Below, piece after piece: positions 1 through 7,828 of a DNA stretch of 10,390 nt (its first letter is position 1; the number at the start of each line of letters is the position of its first letter). The translations under genes were made by a program, and so were the position numbers. The notes under the pieces were generated by a model. That model was not told the origin of the DNA. It saw only the letters and a program-made list of their open reading frames with translations, and did not search any database. This DNA comes from Bacteroidota bacterium (GTDB taxonomy: Bacteria > Bacteroidota > Bacteroidia > NS11-12g > UBA955), in assembly GCA_947460045.1 (NCBI GenBank), contig CANHGC010000026.1, positions 1 through 10,390 on the forward strand, given 5' to 3'.

Positions 1-916
1 CAATTCTCATACCTTGCCTCCCGCTCTCGTCTCTAACCGCCGCAATACCATCGATCACCTTTTCCTTAATCAGGTCAACCGTTTTAATGATGATTTGCGA
101 TGGAGTCACTTGATAAGGCACCTCGGTAACAACAATCATCTCTTTTCCTGTGTGTGTTACTTCAACTTCTGCTTTACCGCGCATCACCACACGACCCCTA
201 CCTGTTTCAAAAGCATCTTTGATGCCTTCCACGCCGTAGATGGTTCCACCAGTTGGAAAATCAGGGCCTTTGATGAAATTCATCAATTCTGAAATTTCAA
301 TGTCTTTGTTCTCGATATATGCAATTACACCTTCACAAACTTCTGTGAGGTTGTGGGGTGCCATGTTGGTGGCCATACCCACTGCAATTCCACTGGCACC
401 ATTCACCAACAAATTGGGGATTTTCGCGGGCATTACCGAAGGCTCTTCCAAGCTTTCATCGAAGTTGGGTCTAAAATCAACGGTGTTTTTGTCGATATCA
501 ACCATCATCTCCTCCGCGATTTTGCGCAAACGAGCCTCAGTGTAACGCATCGCAGCCGGCGGATCTCCGTCGATTGAACCAAAGTTACCTTGACCATCCA
601 CAAAAGGATATCTCAAGCTCCAGTCTTGTGCCATCCTCACCATTGTATCATACACAGAGCTATCTCCGTGTGGGTGGTATTTACCCAATACCTCACCAAC
701 GATACGTGCTGATTTCTTGTGGGCTCTATTGGAAGCCAAACCCAGTTCGGTCATTCCATAAAGTACCCTTCTATGAACGGGCTTTAAACCATCTCTAACG
801 TCTGGCAATGCCCTGGAAACAATCACCGACATCGAATAATCGATGTAGGCCGTTTTCATTTCATCCTCAATGTTGATTGAGATAATTCTTTCTGTGTTTT
901 GATTTAACTCTTCCAT
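1..916 (-). CDS. gyrA: DNA gyrase subunit A, N-terminal part (cut by the left window edge)
   Basis: GyrA is the breakage-reunion subunit of gyrase (A2B2), the type II topoisomerase that introduces negative supercoils into DNA in the cytoplasm. The first 305 codons are present, from ATG at 914-916 to the window edge; the rest of the breakage-reunion domain and the C-terminal DNA-wrapping domain lie outside. The start is clear because the protein opens with [10 protein letters not shown] and then the family block [20 protein letters not shown]. The catalytic tyrosine is Tyr125 in [10 protein letters not shown] (Tyr122 in E. coli). The quinolone-resistance region reads [10 protein letters not shown], with Ser86 and Asp90 matching E. 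coli Ser83 and Asp87, so the usual fluoroquinolone target residues are wild type. ParC is the alternative, but the N-terminal block reads like Bacteroidota GyrA. No Shine-Dalgarno sequence is visible. It lies downstream of the M16 gene, separated by a terminator. Confidence 0.96.
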   Translation of the reverse strand, partial: MEELNQNTERIISINIEDEMKTAYIDYSMSVIVSRALPDVRDGLKPVHRRVLYGMTELGLASNRAHKKSARIVGEVLGKYHPHGDSSVYDTMVRMAQDWSLRYPFVDGQGNFGSIDGDPPAAMRYTEARLRKIAEEMMVDIDKNTVDFRPNFDESLEEPSVMPAKIPNLLVNGASGIAVGMATNMAPHNLTEVCEGVIAYIENKDIEISELMNFIKGPDFPTGGTIYGVEGIKDAFETGRGRVVMRGKAEVEVTHTGKEMIVVTEVPYQVTPSQIIIKTVDLIKEKVIDGIAAVRDESGRQGMRI

Positions 917-1028
917 GCAAATAGTCGATTATACAAATTACGCCCAAAGCGAGTAACATCGGTCATTTACATGGGTGATGTTGCCCACAAATTTTATACA
1001 TTTTGAAGCAATTTAAAGGCTTAAAACA
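917..1028 (-). promoter_or_regulatory. gyrA upstream region, probable promoter location
   Basis: This AT-rich stretch lies between the terminator hairpin of the M16 gene and the gyrA start, so gyrA most likely has its own promoter here. No perfect TAnnTTTG element was found. The nearest matches are TAATTTG at 934-940, one spacer base short and 17 bases before the ATG, and an AAAATTTG-like run near 990-997. The location is an inference from the flanking terminator; the exact site is not resolved. Confidence 0.3.
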
Positions 1029-1058
1029 GAAAAAGGGAAGGTTGCCCTTCCCTTTTTC
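1029..1058 (-). terminator. Intrinsic terminator after the M16 peptidase gene
   Basis: A perfect 13-bp inverted repeat, GAAAAAGGGAAGG, pairs 1029-1041 with 1046-1058 around a 4-base loop. It begins 22 bases after the M16 stop codon. Read on the minus strand, the 3' arm ends in TTTTT, followed by CTGTTTT, giving the U-rich tail of a Rho-independent terminator. It separates the M16 transcript from gyrA. The 5' arm also starts with A-rich sequence, so the structure is nearly symmetrical, but no plus-strand gene approaches it. Confidence 0.88.
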
Positions 1059-1080
1059 AATTAAACCACTTGAATCGAGT

Positions 1081-4026
1081 TTATTTCCTCAAATCTGCAG
1101 GTGGGTTATACGATTGTTTTTTTCTTGGCAAACTGGTTGTTCCAGCCTTTAGGTACTTGATTTTACCAGCACCGGTTGGTTCCAATACTTGCATTTTACC
1201 AAATCCCAACGTTTCCAATTTGGGTTGAATTTCAAGCAAATCACCGGCAACCACTACCACCATATTATCTAAGTTCAATTGATCCTTAGCCATTGAGTTC
1301 ACTTGCTCTCTGGTCATGCTTTGCAAAATTCTCAATTGCTGATCGGCATAGTCTGTGGGCAAGTTGCGGTTGGCCATTTGTAGGATGTAACCCGCTTTTT
1401 GTCCAATCGACTCATACTCCAAAGCTTCACTGGCGATCAAAGCAGATTTAGTGAAATCAAACTCTTCCTCTGTGATACCATTGTTTTTGTATCTAACCAA
1501 TTCATCCACGATTTCAACAATTGCGCTATCGGTTGCCCTGGCCTTAACACCGGCAGAGATGGTATAAGTACCCGGCAAATCTTTATAAGACGGTGAAAAA
1601 CCTCCGCGAATACCATATGTCCAAGCTTTGTCTTCACGAATATTCAAATTCAACCTAGAGTTGAAATTCCCAGCCAATGCAAAGTTCATTACAGTGTTCT
1701 GGAAAAACTTACCGGTTGCATCGTAAGGAACAGATTTGAAACCCAAGTAAATATCACTTTGATCCGCATCGTTGTATTTCACACCAAACAATTGAGGCGT
1801 TTCTACTGAAAGCGGGGCCGCTGGCTTAGGAACAACCACGTTTTTCTTCTCCCAATTCTTCAAAAACGCAAATTTGCTTTCGATTTCTGCACTACTCAAC
1901 GGTCCAACCACTACCATCTTGGTAATATTGGGCGCATAGTTAGCATTGTAGTAGGCTTTGCAATTGGCCATGGTGATTTTATCGTAGTCATCAGCTAAAA
2001 CTGAAGTACCCAAAGCATTATCACCATTCATCAATCTTTTCCAAGCGTTAGATGCACCAACGCTTCTATTTCTCAAGTTGCTATTGGCACCTTCTTTGGC
2101 TCTGGTTTTGCCTTTTTTGAATTCTGCTTCATCCCAACGAGGTTTGAACATCATTTCTTCTAAAAGGGCAACGGCTGCATCGAGTTTATCTTTTTCACAA
2201 GACAAGGTGATGCTGGTTCCTGTGGATCCTGCGCCAAATCCGATGTTGATACCCAATTTTTCAAATTCCTTTTCCAATTCAGAGGGTGTGCGAAGTGCAG
2301 TACCGGTTTCCATGGCACTGGCCAACAACTCAGATGTCCCTTTCGGTACCAATTTACCATCTTCCAACAATCTACCGCCTTCGATGTTCAACTGAACAAT
2401 TACGCGTGGTGTTTCATCAAAATAGGTTGACCAAATTTCAAGTCCATTGGCTAAAACCATTTTTTCTACTTTTGGTGTTTTTGCCGATTCGATGGCTCTG
2501 GGCTGTGGCTTTTTGCTACGGTCAAAATTGTCTTTCACCGGCCTTGGTGTTAAACCATTGTATTCGGCTTCTGCCATAGCGCTTTTGAAACCGGCATTGG
2601 GGTTGATACTCTGATACTTGGGCTTTTCTTCACCTTCAGCAACTTGTGTTGGGGTGATGATAATGGTCGAACTAAACTTGTTTTTGATGTAACGCTCATA
2701 AACCCTCAAAATATCTGCTTTTGTGAGGTTTCTGTATCGATTGGCATCGTCTTCAAGGTTGTAACTGCTTCCATCGGCGTTTTTCGCATCCAAATACCAA
2801 AAGGCGCTCAAATAGTTGGCTTTGGTACTTACATCTTCCAATCCGCTCGAGTAATTACTCAAAATGTTTGTTTTTGCTCTGTCCAAATCCTCATCGCTAA
2901 AGCCCACGATACCAAAAGAATCGATGGTAGTTTTGAGCAACTGTTGCAATTTTGGAATGTCTGAGTAGGGATAACCCACAACCGTAAATGAGAATTCACC
3001 AGCCAATTCATGGTTGATCATGCTCAATGGATTGTTACTCGCATCGGCTTGTAATGCCCACTCGGCATCCACCAATTTCTTATAGATGGTTGAACTCCTT
3101 GTACCACCCATCAAGTAGGCCAATACGTCCAAAGCAGCTTCGTCGGGATGTCCAACTGGAACACCCACAAACGTGCTGTATACCAAAGGAACATAAGCGT
3201 TCGCATCAGGATATGTAATGACTTTATTCTCTTTCAAACGTACGGGTGGAACGGCTTGCTTTTTCACTTCCGGACCACGTTGAATACTACCAAAGTATTT
3301 GTCGACCCATGCCACAACTTCTTGTGTGTTCACATCACCAGAAATAATGATACAAGCATTGTTTGGGCCATACCAACGCAAGAAAAAGTTCTTCAAATCA
3401 GTACTATCTGCACGATCCAAATCATCCACAAAACCGATTGTTGACCAGCTGTAGGGGTGTTCCTTTGGGTATAATTCTTGGTCTTTTACCTCCATCAAAA
3501 AACCATAAGGGACATTGTATCGCTGATCTTTTTCGTTTTTGACTGTGCTTCTTTGGATTTCGAATTTCTTGTTGGTGAAAGCTTCTAGGAAACAACCCAT
3601 GCGGTCGGCTTCCATCCAAAGGGCAGTTTCTGTAAAATTGCTTGGAAATGTTTCGATATAAACTGTTCTATCCCTTGTGGTATTTCCATTTACATCACCC
3701 CCATAATTTTTGATGATTTTAAAATGCTCCTCATCGGCTACGTGCTGAGAACCTTGGAACAACATATGCTCAAAGAAGTGAGCGAAACCTGATTTTCCCC
3801 TTGTTTCACGGGCAGAACCCACGTGATAAGTTACATTTAAGTGTGCCACAGGATCACTGTGATCTTCACTCACCATCAAGGTTAATCCGTTGGGATACTG
3901 GAATTTTGAGTAAGGTACGATGAGTTTGCCTGGCTTGGCATCCACTTTCTCAATGAGTGTTGCTTGGGCTTGGGCTTGAGGTACAATTGACCATATCGCC
4001 AAACCGATCAGAAACAGTTTTTTCAT
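1081..4026 (-). CDS. Periplasmic M16 (insulinase/pitrilysin-like) zinc metallopeptidase, two-domain, 981 aa
   Basis: This is a zinc-dependent peptidase of family M16, which degrades peptides inside a clam-shell chamber. Residues 1-21 look like a Sec signal peptide (MKKLFLIGL, hydrophobic core, then QAQAQA) with no lipobox, suggesting a soluble periplasmic enzyme. The N-terminal half (about 40-250) carries the inverted zinc motif His83-Phe-Phe-Glu86-His87, with the third ligand Glu165 in VKNE, 78 residues later as in pitrilysin. The C-terminal half (about 515-950) has GTSELLAS where a catalytic motif would be, so it is non-catalytic, but it keeps Arg797 and Tyr804 in NIREDKAWTYGI, the R/Y pair typical of the substrate-binding half. 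ATG at 4024-4026 is chosen because it starts the signal peptide; an in-frame ATG at 4063-4065 would add 13 residues that cover the promoter. No C-terminal type IX sorting domain is apparent. The substrate is unknown. Confidence 0.93.
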   Translation of the reverse strand: MKKLFLIGLAIWSIVPQAQAQATLIEKVDAKPGKLIVPYSKFQYPNGLTLMVSEDHSDPVAHLNVTYHVGSARETRGKSGFAHFFEHMLFQGSQHVADEEHFKIIKNYGGDVNGNTTRDRTVYIETFPSNFTETALWMEADRMGCFLEAFTNKKFEIQRSTVKNEKDQRYNVPYGFLMEVKDQELYPKEHPYSWSTIGFVDDLDRADSTDLKNFFLRWYGPNNACIIISGDVNTQEVVAWVDKYFGSIQRGPEVKKQAVPPVRLKENKVITYPDANAYVPLVYSTFVGVPVGHPDEAALDVLAYLMGGTRSSTIYKKLVDAEWALQADASNNPLSMINHELAGEFSFTVVGYPYSDIPKLQQLLKTTIDSFGIVGFSDEDLDRAKTNILSNYSSGLEDVSTKANYLSAFWYLDAKNADGSSYNLEDDANRYRNLTKADILRVYERYIKNKFSSTIIITPTQVAEGEEKPKYQSINPNAGFKSAMAEAEYNGLTPRPVKDNFDRSKKPQPRAIESAKTPKVEKMVLANGLEIWSTYFDETPRVIVQLNIEGGRLLEDGKLVPKGTSELLASAMETGTALRTPSELEKEFEKLGINIGFGAGSTGTSITLSCEKDKLDAAVALLEEMMFKPRWDEAEFKKGKTRAKEGANSNLRNRSVGASNAWKRLMNGDNALGTSVLADDYDKITMANCKAYYNANYAPNITKMVVVGPLSSAEIESKFAFLKNWEKKNVVVPKPAAPLSVETPQLFGVKYNDADQSDIYLGFKSVPYDATGKFFQNTVMNFALAGNFNSRLNLNIREDKAWTYGIRGGFSPSYKDLPGTYTISAGVKARATDSAIVEIVDELVRYKNNGITEEEFDFTKSALIASEALEYESIGQKAGYILQMANRNLPTDYADQQLRILQSMTREQVNSMAKDQLNLDNMVVVVAGDLLEIQPKLETLGFGKMQVLEPTGAGKIKYLKAGTTSLPRKKQSYNPPADLRK

Positions 4027-4034
4027 AAGTATTA

Positions 4035-4066
4035 CAAATTTAACAAAATACAGCACATCGACCATA
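4035..4066 (-). promoter_or_regulatory. Bacteroidota-type promoter of the M16 gene
   Basis: TAAATTTG at 4035-4042 (minus strand) matches the Bacteroidota -7 consensus TAnnTTTG exactly. A partial -33 element, TATG at 4063-4066 (consensus TTTG), lies 20 bases upstream. The box ends only 8 bases before the chosen ATG, which implies a leader of a few bases at most. The position supports the 4026 start over the ATG at 4065, which lies upstream of this box. Confidence 0.6.
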
Positions 4067-4119
4067 TTTCATTAGACCAACCTTCAAATTTCTTTGACAA
4101 TCGATCGAAAGAAAACAGA

Positions 4120-6939
4120 CTAATTTTTAACCCTTAGCAATTTTTCGAGCAAATAAGGGCCAGTGATGCTGTTGGTTGCTTTGGCAATGTCTTCAGGAAG
4201 ACCTTGGAATACCAACTCTCCGCCTGCATTGCCCGCTTCAGGACCCAAATCAATCACCCAATCGGCGCATTTTACCACATCCAAATTGTGTTCAATGCAC
4301 AAAACCGTATTTCCTTGGGCAATCAATGCATCAAACGATTTCATTAACTTTTTGATATCGTGAAAGTGCAATCCCGTTGTAGGTTCATCGAAAATAAACA
4401 AAGTACCTCCCTCTTTATTGGGGCTGGCTTTACTTAAGAAAAAAGCCAATTTCACCCGTTGGGCTTCGCCACCACTCAAAGTATTTGAACCTTGACCAAG
4501 TTTCACATAGCCCAATCCAACATCTTGCAATGGCTTGATGCGATCCCTCACTGATTTCACATCGGCAAAAAATTCCATCGCTTCATCAACGGTTAAATCA
4601 AGTACTTGAAAAATGTTCTTTCCATTGTACTCAACCTCCAAGACCTCCTTTTTGTATCGCTGCCCAGCACAGGCCTCACACTCCAGCTTGATGTCTGCCA
4701 TGAACTGCATTTCTACAATGGTTTCACCTTCGCCCTGACAACCATCGCACCTACCACCGTCTACGTTAAATGAAAAGTGAGAAGGCTTAAATCCATTGAA
4801 TTTAGAAACAGGGGTATTGGCAAATAGATCACGAATCTCATCGAACGCTTTCACATAAGTTACCGGGTTACTTCTGCTGCTCTTGCCGATGGGGTTTTGG
4901 TCCACCATTTCGATGGATTTTATCAAAGAAACAGAACCCGAAAGTTGCTTGTGTTTTCCGGGTTTGGTTGTGGTAAACAGTCCCAACTCCCTGCTCAACG
5001 CTGGAAACAAAACTTGTTTAATCAATGTGGTTTTACCGGATCCCGAAACTCCTGTAACTGCAGTAAATGATTCCAAAGGAAATTTGCAGGTTACATTTTT
5101 GAGATTGTTCGCCGTAGCATCTTCAATTTCAATGAAATGGGGCGATTTTCTGCGAACTTCCGGAATGGCTATTTCCTCTTTCCCAGTTAAGTATTTGGCG
5201 GTTAAGCTTTCCTCACAATGCACAATGCCTTCATAATCGCCTTGGTATAGCATTTTCCCACCTTCGGTTCCGGCAAAAGGACCAATATCGATGAGGTTTT
5301 CTGCATTCCTCATGATGTCTTCATCGTGTTCAACCACGATAACGGTATTGCCTTCTTGCTGCAGTGCTTTTAACACAGTAATCAATCGTTCAGTATCTCT
5401 AGAATGCAAACCAATGCTGGGTTCATCGAGAATATACATTGAACCCGTTAAATTACTACCCAACGAGGTCGCCAAATTGATGCGCTGGCTTTCTCCGCCG
5501 CTCAAAGTATTGCTCAATCGATTCAACGACAAATATCCCAAACCTACATCGCTCAGAAACTGCAATCGATTTTGTATTTCTTCAATGATTCTGTCGGCTA
5601 TAGCCAAATCGGTTTCACTTAAAACCAACTGCTTGAAATACTCTAAGGCTTTGTCGACCTCCATCAAGAGCAATTCTTGCACACTCAATTGCGTGGGGAA
5701 TCCTTCCAAATCCTTTTCCGATAGAATTTTCACATATGCCGCCTCTTTGCGCAATCGGGTTCCTAAGCAATCAGGACAAGTGGTTTTACCCCGGTATCTG
5801 GCTGCCAATACGCGATATTGTATTTTGTAAGATTTTTCTTCGATGTATTTGAAGAAGTCAAATATTCCGGGGAGTTCGCGACTTCCATTCCACAACAATT
5901 CTAGCTGATCGTAATTTAAATCGCGAATGGCACGGTGAATGGGGAAATCCACTTTGTTCGCCAAGCGAATGAAATCATTTCGCCACTCTCCCATTGTTTC
6001 GCCTTTCCAGGGAGCTATTGCCCCTTCAAAAACGCTGAGGGACGTATCCGGAATCACCAAATCTCTATCCAAGCCTAAAACAGACCCAAAACCCTCACAA
6101 GTTCTGCAAGCGCCATGGGGGTTGTTAAAGCTCAAAAAATCTTTGGTTGGAAGTTCGAATTTCAATCCATCCAATTCAAATCGATTATTGAATTCAACCA
6201 ACGCAGCACTTTCCATGAAGAATAACGAACAATTGCCTTCTCCTTCCCAAAAAGCCGTTTCACAAGCATCAAACAACCTCGATTGAAATTCTTCATCGTT
6301 GGGTTGAATCAACAGACGATCAACAACGATAAAAATTTCGTTTTCTAATTCCGTCTCCTCCTCAATCAAGGTTTGCAGGGTAAACAAATTGTTCTCACAC
6401 CAAATCCTACTGAAGCCCTTTTGTACCAACAAATCCCAATCAGTGGCATTGCGTTTTTTTAGCGGCTGAGAGGCCATAATTAAAGCTCGCTCACCGGATT
6501 TGTTGGTGCTACAGAATTTCAACACATCTTCGGTGGTCTCCCGTTTTACCTCTCTTCCCGAAACGGGTGAAATTGTATGTCCGGCCCGACTAAAAAGCAA
6601 TTTGATGTAATCGTATATTTCCGTTGAAGTAGCAACTGTACTACGCGGATTTCTGGTATTTACCTTTTGTTCGATGGCTACGGCAGGACAAAGTCCTTGA
6701 ATATCATCGACCAAAGGTTTTTTCATTCTACCCAAAAACTGACGGGCATAGCTGCTTAAACTTTCAACATAACGTCGCTGTCCTTCTGCAAACAACGTTT
6801 CAAAAACCAAACTAGACTTACCACTGCCAGAAACGCCGGTTACTACTGTAAATGAACCATGATCAATCTCGGCATGAACATGTTTCAGATTGTGTTGATG
6901 GGCATTGATGATTCGAATTTTTTTCTCTTGAGAAGGCAC
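4120..6939 (-). CDS. uvrA: Excinuclease ABC subunit A homologue (UvrA), 939 aa
   Basis: UvrA is the damage-sensing ATPase of nucleotide excision repair; as a dimer it loads UvrB onto DNA lesions. Length is normal for the family. The first ATPase has Walker A GVSGSGKS at 35-42, LSGGE at 479-483, ILDEP at 503-507 and His538. The second has GVSGSGKTT at 630-638, LSGGE at 821-825, FIFDEP at 848-853 and Glu883-His884. CxxC pairs at 278/281 with 388/391, and 731/734 with 754/757, keep the two signature-domain zinc modules. The cysteine clusters that normally flank the UvrB-binding domain are missing: residues 120-130 read GHTISPVSGRE and 253-262 read RFELDGLKFE. It may therefore be a paralogue beside a canonical UvrA elsewhere. 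The start is GTG at 6937-6939; no in-frame ATG exists between the upstream stop and the conserved IRIINAHQHNLKHV block. It follows the DUF4249 gene by 27 bases with no promoter visible, so co-transcription is likely. Confidence 0.95.
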   Translation of the reverse strand: MPSQEKKIRIINAHQHNLKHVHAEIDHGSFTVVTGVSGSGKSSLVFETLFAEGQRRYVESLSSYARQFLGRMKKPLVDDIQGLCPAVAIEQKVNTRNPRSTVATSTEIYDYIKLLFSRAGHTISPVSGREVKRETTEDVLKFCSTNKSGERALIMASQPLKKRNATDWDLLVQKGFSRIWCENNLFTLQTLIEEETELENEIFIVVDRLLIQPNDEEFQSRLFDACETAFWEGEGNCSLFFMESAALVEFNNRFELDGLKFELPTKDFLSFNNPHGACRTCEGFGSVLGLDRDLVIPDTSLSVFEGAIAPWKGETMGEWRNDFIRLANKVDFPIHRAIRDLNYDQLELLWNGSRELPGIFDFFKYIEEKSYKIQYRVLAARYRGKTTCPDCLGTRLRKEAAYVKILSEKDLEGFPTQLSVQELLLMEVDKALEYFKQLVLSETDLAIADRIIEEIQNRLQFLSDVGLGYLSLNRLSNTLSGGESQRINLATSLGSNLTGSMYILDEPSIGLHSRDTERLITVLKALQQEGNTVIVVEHDEDIMRNAENLIDIGPFAGTEGGKMLYQGDYEGIVHCEESLTAKYLTGKEEIAIPEVRRKSPHFIEIEDATANNLKNVTCKFPLESFTAVTGVSGSGKTTLIKQVLFPALSRELGLFTTTKPGKHKQLSGSVSLIKSIEMVDQNPIGKSSRSNPVTYVKAFDEIRDLFANTPVSKFNGFKPSHFSFNVDGGRCDGCQGEGETIVEMQFMADIKLECEACAGQRYKKEVLEVEYNGKNIFQVLDLTVDEAMEFFADVKSVRDRIKPLQDVGLGYVKLGQGSNTLSGGEAQRVKLAFFLSKASPNKEGGTLFIFDEPTTGLHFHDIKKLMKSFDALIAQGNTVLCIEHNLDVVKCADWVIDLGPEAGNAGGELVFQGLPEDIAKATNSITGPYLLEKLLRVKN

Positions 6940-6966
6940 GTAGGGTTTTGTAATAAAGTGTAAAGG

Positions 6967-7827
6967 TTATTGTATTGTATCTCTTTGAATCGAAGCACCG
7001 GCGCAAATACCTCTACCATTGGTGATGTTGCTGTAAATGGGTGTTGGGTCTGAAAACAATCCAACCGTTTTGCGGTAGTTCGCCAAAGACTGCAAATATC
7101 TATAATATTCATCGCTCAAAGACCGAACTTCAATCAAATATTTATAGGTAGACCCTGCACTACCAAAACTCGTAATGAATTCAAATTTGCGGGTAGACCC
7201 ATTGAATGATCTATCATCGAGCAAATACCCTCCAAGATCAGTTAATTCAGCGTTCTGGCTCAACAAAGGATCTGTGGTTGTGGGAGGCATGATTTGCCAT
7301 TCTTGGGTAAAATCTTCAAATCGATACAGGTTGATTTCGTAGTAATTTCTTTCAGATTGTGGATCTGCGATAAAACATGTGATTGTGCCAGTTTGAAAGC
7401 CAAAGCTATCCATTCCCGTACCGTCTATCCAGGTAGATTTTGGGCTATTCAATTTACTTGGCAAGGTCATTTTGCCGCGAGCCGTGGCATAATTTGGGTA
7501 TGAAACGGTTACATCATATTGAGTTCCTTGTACCGGCTTGAAATTTGCCACGTATTTGCCCAAGCCTAGGTTGTACGTTAATATTTGCTCAGAAACCCCA
7601 TCGGATACTTTCACCTCTGCATTTTCAATGAATTTGGGAGGTTGGGTATCAGATATGGGAATGGTTTGCGAAACCTGAACATTGAAAAAATCATCGCTAT
7701 TTACAAATGAATTCACAACCAATCTTGGCGTAAATCGAATACTACTTTGATCTAGTTCTGTTTCACAGCCAACAAACAAAGTGCAGGCAACAGACAAAAA
7801 GACCCAGTGATAGATATATTTTTTCAT
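6967..7827 (-). CDS. DUF4249 family outer-membrane lipoprotein, 286 aa
   Basis: This is a lipoprotein of the DUF4249 type, a Bacteroidota family usually encoded beside TonB-dependent receptors and thought to serve as their accessory partner. Residues 1-20 are a lipoprotein signal (MKKYIYHWVF, hydrophobic stretch, LFVG) with the lipidated cysteine at Cys21. The acidic CETELD after it may favour outer-membrane or surface placement. The family pattern follows: an early RLVVNSFVNSDD strand region, an ENAEVKVSDG segment, GKYVANFKPVQGTQYDVTVSYP in Ig-like beta-rich sequence, ADPQSERNYYEINLY, and the C-terminal PIYSNITNGRGICAG block. ATG at 7825-7827 is chosen because it starts the signal peptide; an upstream in-frame ATG would add 20 residues overlapping the receptor gene. 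Only one base separates it from the receptor stop codon, so the two are almost certainly co-translated. The ligand is unknown. Assignment is by recognised pattern, not by a profile search. Confidence 0.85.
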   Translation of the reverse strand: MKKYIYHWVFLSVACTLFVGCETELDQSSIRFTPRLVVNSFVNSDDFFNVQVSQTIPISDTQPPKFIENAEVKVSDGVSEQILTYNLGLGKYVANFKPVQGTQYDVTVSYPNYATARGKMTLPSKLNSPKSTWIDGTGMDSFGFQTGTITCFIADPQSERNYYEINLYRFEDFTQEWQIMPPTTTDPLLSQNAELTDLGGYLLDDRSFNGSTRKFEFITSFGSAGSTYKYLIEVRSLSDEYYRYLQSLANYRKTVGLFSDPTPIYSNITNGRGICAGASIQRDTIQ

Positions 7828-7828
7828 G

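Noticed and set aside
14..798. Overlapping plus-strand open frames at the left edge
   Set aside because: They are antisense to the conserved gyrA coding sequence, which is continuous from 916 to the window edge.
971..990. Short interrupted palindrome TGGG...CCCA upstream of gyrA
   Set aside because: The stem is only 4 bp with mismatches inward, so there is no support for an operator.
4089..4114. Inverted repeat with arms TTTCTTT/AAAGAAA around a 12-base loop holding TCGATCGA, just after the uvrA stop codon
   Set aside because: The 7-bp stem is almost all A/T with a large loop and no clear U tract, so it is too weak to call a terminator.
5291..5830. 179-codon open frame on the plus strand inside uvrA
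   Set aside because: It is antisense to strongly conserved UvrA sequence, has no recognisable domain, and is best explained as a shadow frame; the same holds for the other plus-strand frames.
6946..6957. Plus-strand TTTTGTAATAAA, resembling the string upstream of the receptor and M16 genes
   Set aside because: It is on the opposite strand to every gene here, lacks the TA half of the -7 box at the right spacing, and no plus-strand gene follows.
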